DNA from: Buttiauxella ferragutiae | GTDB taxonomy: Bacteria; Pseudomonadota; Gammaproteobacteria; Enterobacterales; Enterobacteriaceae | Assembly: GCF_001654915.1 (NCBI RefSeq) | Contig: NZ_LXEQ01000065.1 | Direction: 5' to 3' (one strand) | Length of the DNA: 64,000 nucleotides | The notes under the pieces: generated by a model | Database searches by the model: none | What the model saw: only the letters and a program-made list of their open reading frames with translations | What the model was told of the DNA's origin: nothing | Made by a program: the position numbers and the translations under genes | In this document: piece after piece, positions 43,280-51,096 of the stretch | How positions within the stretch are numbered: the stretch's first letter is position 1 | Layout of the letters: each line of letters opens with the position of its first letter

Positions 43280-45030
43280 TGTGCAAACACTCCTTCCAGA
43301 CGCAACAAGGTGATTTGGCGTAGTTGTTCCAGAGCTTCCACTTCTTCTTCCACGGCGGAGTTTTTCAGGCGGCGGTAGAGTTCACCCAGAATTTCTTCAC
43401 CGCAGCGCCCCTTGGCGCGAATCAAAAACACGCGCCCAAACCGCGCTTCGTATTCGGCATTTCCCTGCGCCAGAGCCACAATTAACGCACTCTTTTGCCC
43501 ATCAACAGCGGATTGTTCATTTTTTGAAAGCGCCGTTTCTTTGCTGTTGCCTTGCGCCTTTTCGCCAATCCGTGGATGGGCGCTCAGCGCCTGATTCAGC
43601 TCAGTCGTCCCCCAGTCATCGGTCAATTGCGCAGCATAATGCTGTAACACGTCGATGGCTGAAAATGGCCGCGCAGCCACTAAATGCTCAGCCCACGCGG
43701 GTATCGCAACGCATGGCGTGATAAGGCTAAGCGCTTCATGCTCTGGCGCTTCGTTAAATTCTGCCAAAGCATTTTTCGCAGCCAGCGCGATCACCGTTTG
43801 CGTATAAGCCTGCACTGCCTGCATCACATCCGCTTCCATCACCGACTCAGCCGGATGGTGGCTGATCCCGCGGTCACAACGCACAAACAACATGCCTGAA
43901 GGCCAGCATTCAGCAACCGCAATGGCATCATGCCCTGCCCCACTTGGCAGCGACAAACTGCGCCCTTGCACCGTAGTAATTGCGGAACTTAGCTGCTGCT
44001 GTAAATGAACATCACATGGCGTCGCCGGAATCGAATAATAGGTTTCAGCACTGAACGCAACTTCACGCGAGGCGGCGATTTTATCGGCCTCGTTTAAGAG
44101 ATTTTCCAGCAACGCTTCGAGGTCAGAATCTCGCGGGCTGCGGATATCCAGAGTGAGTTGAACTTCACCGGGGATGACATTCGCCGCACCGGGTAAACAT
44201 TGTAGCGACCCGATAGTGGCGACAATGTCTGGGGCATAAGCGCGCGCTGCACTTTCAACGAAGGTCATCCAGGCCACCGCCGCCGCAAGCGCATCTTTAC
44301 GAATCACCATTGGCACCGTGCCTGCATGCCCTGCTTCACCCGTGAAGCGGCACTTTAAACGACGAGCGCCGTTGATGGCTGTTACCACGCCGAGTGCCAG
44401 GTTTTCACGCTCCAGCACCGGCCCTTGTTCAATGTGTAACTCAAGATAAGCGCTGAATTCTTCCGGGCGACGTGCCGCACTGTGAATCCGCGACGGATCA
44501 ATACCTGCATTCACTAACGCCTGAGCAACACTGATTCCCGCGGCATCTTCACAGGCTAGCCAATTATCCGGCCATGTTCCGGTAATCCCACGGCTCCCCA
44601 ACAACGTGATACCAAAACGCGTCCCTTCTTCATCAGCAAAGCCGACGATTTCAATCGCCTGCTCAAGCTGGAGATCGTGCTGATACAAGAAGGCGACAAC
44701 TTCCAGTGCGCTTAACACCCCTAACATGCCATCGTAACGCCCGGCATTGCGCACGGTATCCAGATGTGACCCTAGCAAAATCGCCTGAGCACCTTCTCTT
44801 GCACCTTCGTAGCGCCCGCAAATATTCCCTACCGCATCCTGCCATGTGGTCATTCCGACCTGTTCCATCCAACTGGCGACCAAATGGTTGGCACGTAAAT
44901 GTTCGGTTGAAAGGTAGACACGCGTTAACTGGCCCGGGGTTTCGCTAATTTGCGCCAGCTCATCTGCTCGCTGCATGACGCGTTTCGCCGCCAGACTTGC
45001 CTGTGCGGCATTCATCGCAAGTTTTACCAT
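43276..45030 (-). CDS. hpxK: Fused allantoate amidohydrolase - OHCU decarboxylase
   Basis: One frame encodes two enzymes. Residues about 1-415 are an M20-family allantoate amidohydrolase (LLGSHLDTVRNAGRYDG, ADEEGTRFG, ELHIEQGPVLE, GEAGHAGTVPM, SGAGHDAIAVAECWPSGMLF), which converts allantoate to ureidoglycine. Residues about 420-584 are a complete UraD domain (FNEAPEHEALSLITPC, SAHPRIGEK with the active His near 485, KNEQ), which decarboxylates OHCU to S-allantoin. The two activities are not consecutive: they flank allantoinase. The ATG at 45030 shares one base with the hpxJ stop and has AGGA nine bases upstream. There is no frameshift or internal stop. Klebsiella has these activities on separate proteins. 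Confidence 0.9.
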   Translation of the reverse strand: MVKLAMNAAQASLAAKRVMQRADELAQISETPGQLTRVYLSTEHLRANHLVASWMEQVGMTTWQDAVGNICGRYEGAREGAQAILLGSHLDTVRNAGRYDGMLGVLSALEVVAFLYQHDLQLEQAIEIVGFADEEGTRFGITLLGSRGITGTWPDNWLACEDAAGISVAQALVNAGIDPSRIHSAARRPEEFSAYLELHIEQGPVLERENLALGVVTAINGARRLKCRFTGEAGHAGTVPMVIRKDALAAAVAWMTFVESAARAYAPDIVATIGSLQCLPGAANVIPGEVQLTLDIRSPRDSDLEALLENLLNEADKIAASREVAFSAETYYSIPATPCDVHLQQQLSSAITTVQGRSLSLPSGAGHDAIAVAECWPSGMLFVRCDRGISHHPAESVMEADVMQAVQAYTQTVIALAAKNALAEFNEAPEHEALSLITPCVAIPAWAEHLVAARPFSAIDVLQHYAAQLTDDWGTTELNQALSAHPRIGEKAQGNSKETALSKNEQSAVDGQKSALIVALAQGNAEYEARFGRVFLIRAKGRCGEEILGELYRRLKNSAVEEEVEALEQLRQITLLRLEGVFAQ

Positions 45031-46271
45031 CAGCGATTTTCCTGAGAATAGACATCCCACGCCGCCTGCATTGCAGCCCCTTGCGTTGTTTTAAAACCGA
45101 GGCGATTCAAGACGGCTTCAAGCGCGGTCAGCGTTTGCAGCACGCAATCTTTACGCGCGTTATAACCCATGGTGCCAATGCGCCAGATTTTGCCTTGTAG
45201 CGGGCCAAATGAGGTGCCGATTTCGATATGGAAATCATCCAGCAGCATTTTGCGCACTTCTTCGCCGTGGACGACAGATGGGATCACCACGCCCAGTACG
45301 TTATTCATTTTATGTTGCAGATCGCCGAAGGTTTCCAGACCCATGCCCTGAATCCCGGCCACCAGCGCACGTCCGTGCAACTCGTGGCGAGCGATGCCCA
45401 CATCCAGACCTTCTTCGAGAATAATGCGTGCGCATTCACGTGCGGCGAACAGCATGCTGGTGGCTTCAGTATGGTGGTTGAGGCGTTCCGGTCCCCAGTA
45501 ATCCATCACCATGCCGAGATCGAAATAATTCGAGTAGATCATTTCGTCATCGCCATCCTGGTGTGCAGAGGTGCGGATCCCTTCTTCGATACATTTACGG
45601 CGGCGAATCACTTGTTCCATTTGCGGGCTGAGAGTGATGGGAGAACTACCAGATGGGCCGCCAAGGCATTTTTGCAGCCCCGCCGAAACGGCATCTAATC
45701 CCCATGCGTCGGTTTCCAGCGCGTTGCCGCCAAACGAAGCGGTCGCATCGGTATAGAACAACACGCCGTGGCGGCGGCAGATTTCGCCCAGTTCAGCCAA
45801 TGGCTGCAACATAGTCGTAGAAGTGTCGCCCTGAACGGTCAGCAGTAAACGGGGTTTAACACTTTTAATAGCATCTTCGATTTGGTCAGGCGTAAACACT
45901 TCGCCCCACGGCACTTCGATGGTGTGAACTTCAGCGCGGCAGCGGCGGGCAATTTCACATAGCAGATGACCAAAACGCCCAAACACCGGCACCAGCACTT
46001 TGTCACCAGGCCGAATAGCCGAAAGTAGAATTGCTTCAATGCCGGAACGGGAAGTGCCGTCTACCAGCATCGTCCAGCGGTTTTGGGTACGGAAAAGCTC
46101 GCGATACAGCACCATCACTTCATTCATATAGCCGGTCATGACCGGGTCATATTGCCCAATTAACTGGCTCGCCATGGCGCGTAATACACGCGGATCGGCA
46201 TTAATGGGTCCCGGCCCCATCAATAAACGATGAGGTGGATTAATTTGTGTGAAGTGCTGAATATCGAACAT
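45030..46271 (-). CDS. hpxJ: Ureidoglycine aminotransferase (PucG/HpxJ type)
   Basis: PLP enzyme that transfers the amino group of (S)-ureidoglycine to an acceptor such as glyoxylate, giving oxalurate. The 413-residue sequence matches the class V aminotransferase/PucG pattern: LLMGPGPINADPRVLRAMASQLIGQYDP, DGTSRSGIEA, TDATASFGGNALETDAWGLD and the PLP lysine in SAGLQKCLGGPSG. First gene of the hpxJ-hpxK/uraD-hiuH operon, with AAGGAAATGCC before the ATG. A sigma-54 type promoter lies at 46324-46338 and a candidate HpxU site lies between it and the start codon. Confidence 0.92.
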   Translation of the reverse strand: MFDIQHFTQINPPHRLLMGPGPINADPRVLRAMASQLIGQYDPVMTGYMNEVMVLYRELFRTQNRWTMLVDGTSRSGIEAILLSAIRPGDKVLVPVFGRFGHLLCEIARRCRAEVHTIEVPWGEVFTPDQIEDAIKSVKPRLLLTVQGDTSTTMLQPLAELGEICRRHGVLFYTDATASFGGNALETDAWGLDAVSAGLQKCLGGPSGSSPITLSPQMEQVIRRRKCIEEGIRTSAHQDGDDEMIYSNYFDLGMVMDYWGPERLNHHTEATSMLFAARECARIILEEGLDVGIARHELHGRALVAGIQGMGLETFGDLQHKMNNVLGVVIPSVVHGEEVRKMLLDDFHIEIGTSFGPLQGKIWRIGTMGYNARKDCVLQTLTALEAVLNRLGFKTTQGAAMQAAWDVYSQENR

Positions 46272-46291
46272 GGCATTTCCTTTTATTCTGC

Positions 46292-46303
46292 GTGAAACAA
46301 AAG
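46292..46303. promoter_or_regulatory. Candidate HpxU operator in the hpxJ leader
   Basis: GTGAAACAAAAG occurs here, between the predicted transcription start (about 46312) and hpxJ, and again, exactly, as its inverse complement at 47399-47410 in front of hpxU/hpxW. A near copy, GTGAAAGACAAAAG, lies at 46348-46361. The position downstream of a promoter fits repression. Assignment to HpxU is inference. Confidence 0.45.
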
Positions 46304-46323
46304 ATTCTTAATGAAAATGTTCT

Positions 46324-46338
46324 GCAACTAATGTGCCA
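46324..46338 (-). promoter_or_regulatory. Sigma-54 promoter of the hpxJ operon
   Basis: On the minus strand TGGCAC-ATTAG-TTGC matches the sigma-54 consensus TGGCAC-N5-TTGC at every fixed position, followed by A. The predicted start of transcription is about 46312, 41 bases before the hpxJ ATG. Confidence 0.75.
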
Positions 46339-46390
46339 CCAATTTTTGTGAAAGACAAAAGAAGAAAAGAGACAGATGACATACCTCTTC

Positions 46391-46467
46391 GTAGGTCGGA
46401 TAAGCAGCAGCGTCATCCGACAAAAGCGGCGAAAATGGTGGATGACTCTGCCGCTTATCCACCCTAC
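46391..46467. repeat. REP/BIME-like palindromic repeat, copy 2
   Basis: Begins GTAGGTCGGATAAGC and ends GCTTATCCACCCTAC. It is the same element as at 657-733, with a few differences. It lies between hpxU and hpxJ, separating the NtrC-like site at 46528 from the sigma-54 promoter at 46324-46338. Confidence 0.8.
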
Positions 46468-46527
46468 AAAAACCCGTTCACTGACTCTTCATCTCTGAAC
46501 CAGAATGGTTCCCATGATGCGTGCAAA

Positions 46528-46544
46528 TGCACCACTAAAGTGCA
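46528..46544. promoter_or_regulatory. NtrC-like enhancer site upstream of hpxJ
   Basis: TGCACCACTAAAGTGCA resembles the 17-base NtrC palindrome (TGCACCA-N3-TGGTGCA): the left half is complete and the right half lacks one G. A further GTGCA lies just left of it. The centre is about 224 bases upstream of the predicted hpxJ start, far for NtrC, but about 80 of these bases are the REP element. It touches the hpxU stop codon. Confidence 0.5.
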
Positions 46545-47384
46545 TTACCGTTGTTCCAGCTCATCCAGTTCGGAATACAACTCAGCAATATGATGAATAC
46601 GCTGGCGACCGGTGGTTAGCGCCTCGTGGAGTACCGCATTAGACAACAAGTTCACCAGGCTCATCGCGCTGCTATAGCTATCAAAAGCTGAAACGCTATC
46701 AAGCGGTGCTGCAAAGTGCCAGCGGCAGAATGGCGTAAGACCTGAGCCTTGCGCTTCGCTCATTACCAGCAACGGTATCTGGCGCTTATGCAGGTTTGCC
46801 AGCAATGGCTTGATAATTCTCGGCCTTCTGCGAAACGCGATAGCAATAACGCAATCCTGCTCACTGATATCCACCACTTCTTCTGCCAGCGTCTGGCCCG
46901 GTTGCGGCAGTAACCAGACATCGTTGCGAGTCTGCAATAACTGTTGGCGCAAATGCGTCGCCACTGGCCATGAATTCCTTAAGCCAATGATGAAGATACG
47001 TTTTGAGGTATTAATCGCACTCACGACATCGGCAAATTGCTGCGTATCCAGCAGGCTAACCCACTGCGTCAGGTTGGCCATTTCTTGCTTATAATGTCGT
47101 GCTAATAAGGTGTTTCCCTGCACTGCATCACGGTTTTCTGTCAGCGGCATTCCGCTCTGGCGCAAGGTACGTAACTCTTCACGCATATCTTTGTAACGGT
47201 CATAGCCCAAACGCTTAAATAAACGGCTAACCGTGGCTTTTGATACGCCAGAAAGGCGAGCAAGTTCCGCGCTGTTGTAGCTAATCAGGTCGTCAAAATG
47301 ATCGAAAATAAATGTGGCAACACGTTGTTCTTGCGGAGAAAGCTGCTCATATGTCGCTCTTAAACGCTCATCTAATTGTTTCAT
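46545..47384 (-). CDS. hpxU: RpiR-family regulator HpxU
   Basis: A 279-residue regulator with an N-terminal RpiR helix-turn-helix (about residues 1-77: LSPQEQRVATFIFDHFDDLISYNSAELARLSGVSKATVSR) and a C-terminal SIS sugar-isomerase-like domain (about 110-245: RIFIIGLRNSWPVA) for ligand binding. In Klebsiella, HpxU is reported as an RpiR-type repressor of allantoate catabolism genes; identity here rests on domain type and neighbours. The ATG at 47384 follows AGAGGT; the long frame upstream would run through the hpxW control region and is rejected. It is divergent from hpxW and upstream of hpxJ. A 12-base motif is shared by both control regions. Confidence 0.88.
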   Translation of the reverse strand: MKQLDERLRATYEQLSPQEQRVATFIFDHFDDLISYNSAELARLSGVSKATVSRLFKRLGYDRYKDMREELRTLRQSGMPLTENRDAVQGNTLLARHYKQEMANLTQWVSLLDTQQFADVVSAINTSKRIFIIGLRNSWPVATHLRQQLLQTRNDVWLLPQPGQTLAEEVVDISEQDCVIAIAFRRRPRIIKPLLANLHKRQIPLLVMSEAQGSGLTPFCRWHFAAPLDSVSAFDSYSSAMSLVNLLSNAVLHEALTTGRQRIHHIAELYSELDELEQR

Positions 47385-47398
47385 TATGACCTCTGTAA

Positions 47399-47430
47399 CT
47401 TTTGTTTCACTCGAGCCTGGCACAGTGAAA
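47399..47430. promoter_or_regulatory. Candidate HpxU operator in the hpxU-hpxW intergenic region
   Basis: CTTTTGTTTCAC (47399-47410) is the exact inverse complement of the motif in the hpxJ leader. Its TTTCAC faces GTGAAA at 47425-47430, making a six-base inverted repeat with 14 bases between. It lies 15 bases upstream of hpxU's start and just upstream of the hpxW sigma-54 promoter, so one site could control both genes. Confidence 0.45.
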
Positions 47431-47445
47431 TCAACCGCGTCAACC

Positions 47446-47460
47446 TGGAACATCTTTTGC
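47446..47460 (+). promoter_or_regulatory. Sigma-54 promoter of hpxWXYZ
   Basis: TGGAAC-ATCTT-TTGC, followed by T, differs from the sigma-54 consensus at one position and keeps GG-N10-GC spacing. The predicted start of transcription is about 47472, 28 bases before the hpxW ATG. Confidence 0.65.
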
Positions 47461-47499
47461 TTAAAGATAACCCCGTCTTCCATTCTGAGAGATAACACG

Positions 47500-49086
47500 A
47501 TGATGCAAAGCAATATGGCACCTTCCGGCATGGCGGTGACTCCGCACCATTTGGCCAGTGAATCCGCATTATCCGTGCTACGCCACGGGGGGGACGCCAT
47601 CGAAGCGATGGTCGCGGCGGCGGCAACTATCGCCGTAGTTTATCCGCATATGAATGGTATTGGCGGGGATGGCTTTTGGTTGATCGTGCCGCCAGAAGGC
47701 GAACCGATTGCCATTGATGCCAGCGGTGCAGCAGGTTCGCTTGCCTCACTGGAGTTTTACGCCGGTGAAAACGCAATCCCACATCGTGGCCCAAAAGCGG
47801 CATTAACCGTACCTGGCACGCTAAGTGGTTGGGACGAAGCGCTAAAAATTGCCGGGCAACTCGGTGGCGGGCAATTACCTCTCTCGCGTTTATTGGCTGA
47901 CGCCATCCGCTATGCGGCAGATGGTATTCCGGTGACCCAATCTCAGGCGCTCGCCACACACAGTAAATATGACGAACTGGTTAACATCACCGGTTTTGCC
48001 GAAACCTTTCTGGAACGAGGCGAAATCCCACGCGCGGGCAGCCGGTTTACTCAACCACGGCTGGCCGAAACGCTGACACGCCTGACCGTTGAAGGGCTTG
48101 ATAGCTTTTATCGCGGGCCATTAGCCACACTGCTTGCCGAAGAACTCGCTGATTTAGGGATGCCGATTAACTTACAGGACCTCGCCGCCCAGCGTGCAAA
48201 ACGCCGTATTCCGCTGCATCTGCACCACCAGCAGGGTGAGATTTATAATATGACGCCGCCAACTCAGGGCCTGGTTTCACTGGCGATTCTGGGGATCACC
48301 GACCATTTAGAGATGGCGCAAGCCAACGAAACCCAAACGGTTCACCGTATCGTCGAGGCCACTAAAAAAGCCTTCGCCCTGCGCGACAAATACATCACCG
48401 ATCCTCGTCATATCACGACATCAATCCAAAGCCTGTTAGATCCCGCGCCACTTGCGGCGCTGGCCGCAGAAATTGATGACGGTAAAGCCGCAAACTGGGG
48501 AACCGGAAAAGGCCCTGGCGACACAGTCTGGATGGGCGTGATTGATAGCAGCGGCCTGGCCGTTTCGTTTATTCAAAGCATTTATCACGAGTTCGGAAGC
48601 GGCGTGGTTCTGCCAAAAAGCGGTGTGCTTTGGCAAAACCGTGGCGCAGCTTTCAGCCTCAACCCCGATAGTCTGTTAAGTCTTGCGCCCGGTAAACAGC
48701 CGTTTCACACCCTGAATCCGGCAGCGGCCCGCCTGGCTGATGGACGGACGATGGTGTATGGCTCGATGGGCGGCGACGGGCAACCGCAAACCCAGGCAGC
48801 CATTTTTACCCGCCATGTGATTCAGGGTATGCCGTTACAGGAAGCCGTTAGCGCCCCGCGCTGGTTACTGGGCAGAACCTGGGGGCAAGCCTCAGACAGC
48901 CTGAAATTAGAAGCCAGATTTAGCCAAGAGACTTTCGACACCCTGCGCCAGTTAGGGCATGAGGTTGAGTCTCTGCCAGATTTTAGTGAAGCCGTCGGCC
49001 ATGCGGGTGCAATTGTGCGCCATACCAATGGCATGCTTGAAGGGGCTTACGACCCGCGCAGCAACGGCAGCGCGGCAGGATTTTAA
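47500..49086 (+). CDS. hpxW: Oxamate amidohydrolase HpxW (gamma-glutamyltransferase fold)
   Basis: Ntn-hydrolase precursor of 528 residues that should cleave itself in front of Thr-342 (GKGPGDTVWMGVID), leaving this threonine as nucleophile. HpxW of Klebsiella was characterised as an oxamate amidohydrolase giving oxalate and ammonia, and this sequence resembles it in length and context. There is no signal peptide, unlike periplasmic gamma-glutamyltranspeptidase, so it acts in the cytoplasm. MNGIGGDGFWLIV and GSMGGDGQPQTQAAIF are family signatures. The start is the ATG at 47500 (another follows at 47503); the upstream frame lies over hpxU and is not coding. First gene of hpxWXYZ. Confidence 0.9.
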   Translation: MMQSNMAPSGMAVTPHHLASESALSVLRHGGDAIEAMVAAAATIAVVYPHMNGIGGDGFWLIVPPEGEPIAIDASGAAGSLASLEFYAGENAIPHRGPKAALTVPGTLSGWDEALKIAGQLGGGQLPLSRLLADAIRYAADGIPVTQSQALATHSKYDELVNITGFAETFLERGEIPRAGSRFTQPRLAETLTRLTVEGLDSFYRGPLATLLAEELADLGMPINLQDLAAQRAKRRIPLHLHHQQGEIYNMTPPTQGLVSLAILGITDHLEMAQANETQTVHRIVEATKKAFALRDKYITDPRHITTSIQSLLDPAPLAALAAEIDDGKAANWGTGKGPGDTVWMGVIDSSGLAVSFIQSIYHEFGSGVVLPKSGVLWQNRGAAFSLNPDSLLSLAPGKQPFHTLNPAAARLADGRTMVYGSMGGDGQPQTQAAIFTRHVIQGMPLQEAVSAPRWLLGRTWGQASDSLKLEARFSQETFDTLRQLGHEVESLPDFSEAVGHAGAIVRHTNGMLEGAYDPRSNGSAAGF

Positions 49087-49096
49087 GGAGGTAAAA

Positions 49097-49285
49097 ATGA
49101 CATTAAATTCTATCGACTGGCCCGCGTACATCAAAGTCATGGAACAACTTCTCAACGTTCCCCTCGATGAAGCACGCCGTAAAGAACTTGAAATACAACT
49201 GGCTCGCATGGAGACCCTGGCAGAACCGTTAATGGATTTTCCGCTACCGCAACGCCAGGAAGTCTCCGGAGTCTATAAATTATGA
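49097..49285 (+). CDS. hpxX: AtzG-like small subunit HpxX
   Basis: A 62-residue protein with a strong AAGGAGG site seven bases before its ATG. It has the AtzG-like (DUF4089) pattern: WPAYIKVMEQLLNVPLDEARRKELEIQLARMETLAEPLMDF. AtzG resembles GatC, the small subunit of the GatCAB amidotransferase, and is needed to stabilise its amidase partner AtzE. Its stop overlaps the hpxY start by four bases (ATGA), which supports a one-to-one complex with HpxY. This small gene would be missed by length filters. Confidence 0.85.
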   Translation: MTLNSIDWPAYIKVMEQLLNVPLDEARRKELEIQLARMETLAEPLMDFPLPQRQEVSGVYKL

Positions 49286-50661
49286 GCGAACTTTCCATTC
49301 GCGATATTCAGCAAGGATTAGCCAGCGGCGAGTTTTCAGCTCAGGAATTGGCCCGGCTTACACTGGAAAAAATCACACAGGCTAATCCCGAGATTAATGC
49401 TTTTACTGAAGTGACCGCGCAGCGTCTGCTACAAGAAGCCGAAGCCATTGATCAACAGTGCGCACGTGGTGAAACACTGCCGCCATTAGCGGGTGTGCCT
49501 TATGCGGTAAAAAATCTGTTTGATATTAAAGGGGTGACGACGCTGGCTGGCGCAGAACTGTTTAGCTCGCAACCCCCGGCAAATAGCGATGCATTTGCCA
49601 TCAAACAGCTGACTACTGCCGGAGCCATGCTTTCAGGCGCACTGAATATGGATGCCTACGCCTACGGTTTCACCACCGAAAATAGCTATTACGGCGCGAC
49701 CCGCAACCCACATGATCTGGCACGAATTGCCGGAGGATCATCCGGCGGTTCTGCGGCTGCCGTCGCGGCTGGCATGGTGAACTTTACGTTGGGTACCGAT
49801 ACTAACGGATCGATTCGCGTGCCAGCTTCGCTGTGTGGTGTGCTCGGGCTAAAACCGACATTTGGGCGGCTTTCACGCAGCGGCAGCCAACCTTTTGTTG
49901 CCAGCCTCGATCATATTGGCCCGCTGGCGCGTAACGTCGACGATCTGGCTCGCGTGTACGATGCCCTTCAGGGCGCGGATCCAAGCGATCACTTTCAGTC
50001 CATACGCAGCATCGATCTGACCAGTGAAAAACTGCAACCGGCTGGAAGTTTGCGTTGCGCGGTTCTGGGCGGTTTTTTTGATGACTGGTGTGACGCCGAC
50101 GCCAAAGCGGCGGTGGCTCAGGTCGCTCACTCTCTTGCGGCGCTCGAGTCTATTTCATTGCCGGAAGTTGAATTAGCACGCTCGGCGGCATTTTTGCTCT
50201 CGGCTGCCGAAGGGGGAAATCATTACTTGCCCGCATTGCGCAAGCACGCTGAACAGTTTGAGCTGAATTCCCGCGAGCGCCTTTTGGCTGGCGCCATGAC
50301 GCCATCAGCCTGGTACACACAGGCACAAAGGTTTCGGGCATGGTTCCGTGATAAAACACTGCCGCTTTTCAAGCAATACGATCTGCTCATCGCACCCGCG
50401 ACACCTTGCTGCGCCACGCTGATAGGCCAGCAAACAATGCGTATCAACGGGGCAGACCTTCCCGTCAAATCCAGTATGGGAATGCTGACACAACCCATTT
50501 CCTTCCTCGGCCTGCCGGTTGTGACGGTGCCATTAGCCACTGCCCATGGCAGCCCAATTGGTGTGCAACTCATTGCCGCGCCCTGGCGAGAAGATATCTG
50601 CCTGAGAGCCGCCCATCAGCTTGAAATAAAGGGTATGCTGATGGGAAAACCCACCAGGTAA
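49282..50661 (+). CDS. hpxY: AtzE-like amidase HpxY
   Basis: Amidase-signature hydrolase of 459 residues. The Ser-cisSer-Lys triad is readable: Lys-77 (YAVKNLFD), Ser-153 in GGSSGGSAAAVAAG and Ser-177 in GTDTNGSIRVP, with the same 24-residue spacing as GatA. It is most like AtzE, which with AtzG removes an amino group from 1-carboxybiuret. Oxalurate, made by HpxJ, has the same carboxylate-amide-urea outline, so oxalurate is my proposed substrate. Coupled to hpxX by a four-base overlap and followed by hpxZ 10 bases later. Confidence 0.87.
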   Translation: MSELSIRDIQQGLASGEFSAQELARLTLEKITQANPEINAFTEVTAQRLLQEAEAIDQQCARGETLPPLAGVPYAVKNLFDIKGVTTLAGAELFSSQPPANSDAFAIKQLTTAGAMLSGALNMDAYAYGFTTENSYYGATRNPHDLARIAGGSSGGSAAAVAAGMVNFTLGTDTNGSIRVPASLCGVLGLKPTFGRLSRSGSQPFVASLDHIGPLARNVDDLARVYDALQGADPSDHFQSIRSIDLTSEKLQPAGSLRCAVLGGFFDDWCDADAKAAVAQVAHSLAALESISLPEVELARSAAFLLSAAEGGNHYLPALRKHAEQFELNSRERLLAGAMTPSAWYTQAQRFRAWFRDKTLPLFKQYDLLIAPATPCCATLIGQQTMRINGADLPVKSSMGMLTQPISFLGLPVVTVPLATAHGSPIGVQLIAAPWREDICLRAAHQLEIKGMLMGKPTR

Positions 50662-50671
50662 GGTAAATACT

Positions 50672-51055
50672 ATGATGCGTGACAATATTGATCGTCCTGC
50701 CATCGTCAATGAGGTAAGCGCTGCGTTTTACCGCTACGAACAGGCGTTAATTAGCAACGATGTCGCCGTATTAGATGAATTATTTTGGTCCGATCCCCGC
50801 ACCGTTCGCTACGGTGCCAGTGAAAATCTGTATGGAATCGACGAGATCAGAGCGTTCAGGAATACCCGCTCTACTCAGGGGTTAGAGCGGCTGTTGCAAA
50901 ATACCACCATCACAACTTACGGTGATGACATGGCGGTGGCCAGCACTGAATTTACTCGCGAAGGCAGTGACAAAATTGGCCGCCAGATGCAGACCTGGGT
51001 CAAGTTCCCCTATGGCTGGCGGATCGTCGCCGCACACGTCAGTATCATGAGCTAA
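50672..51055 (+). CDS. hpxZ: AtzH-like protein HpxZ (NTF2-like fold)
   Basis: A 127-residue protein of the AtzH-like/DUF3225 family, an NTF2/SnoaL-like cone fold: EVSAAFYRYEQALISNDVAVLDELFWSDPRTVRYGASENLYGIDEIRAFR is diagnostic. AtzH of the cyanuric-acid pathway has been linked to decarboxylation of the AtzEG product; HpxZ may act in the same way on the HpxXY product. Two ATGs in tandem (50672, 50675); AGGT lies upstream. Last gene of hpxWXYZ and convergent with hpxB (41 bases). Confidence 0.85.
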   Translation: MMRDNIDRPAIVNEVSAAFYRYEQALISNDVAVLDELFWSDPRTVRYGASENLYGIDEIRAFRNTRSTQGLERLLQNTTITTYGDDMAVASTEFTREGSDKIGRQMQTWVKFPYGWRIVAAHVSIMS

Positions 51056-51096
51056 GCTGTGGGCGGGTAAACTCGTGTTACCCGCAGCCACTCAAA

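Noticed and set aside
47422..47435. TGGCAC-AGTGA-AATC as a sigma-54 promoter of hpxW
   Set aside because: The -24 half is perfect but the -12 position lacks GC. The element 25 bases downstream (47446-47460) fits both halves.
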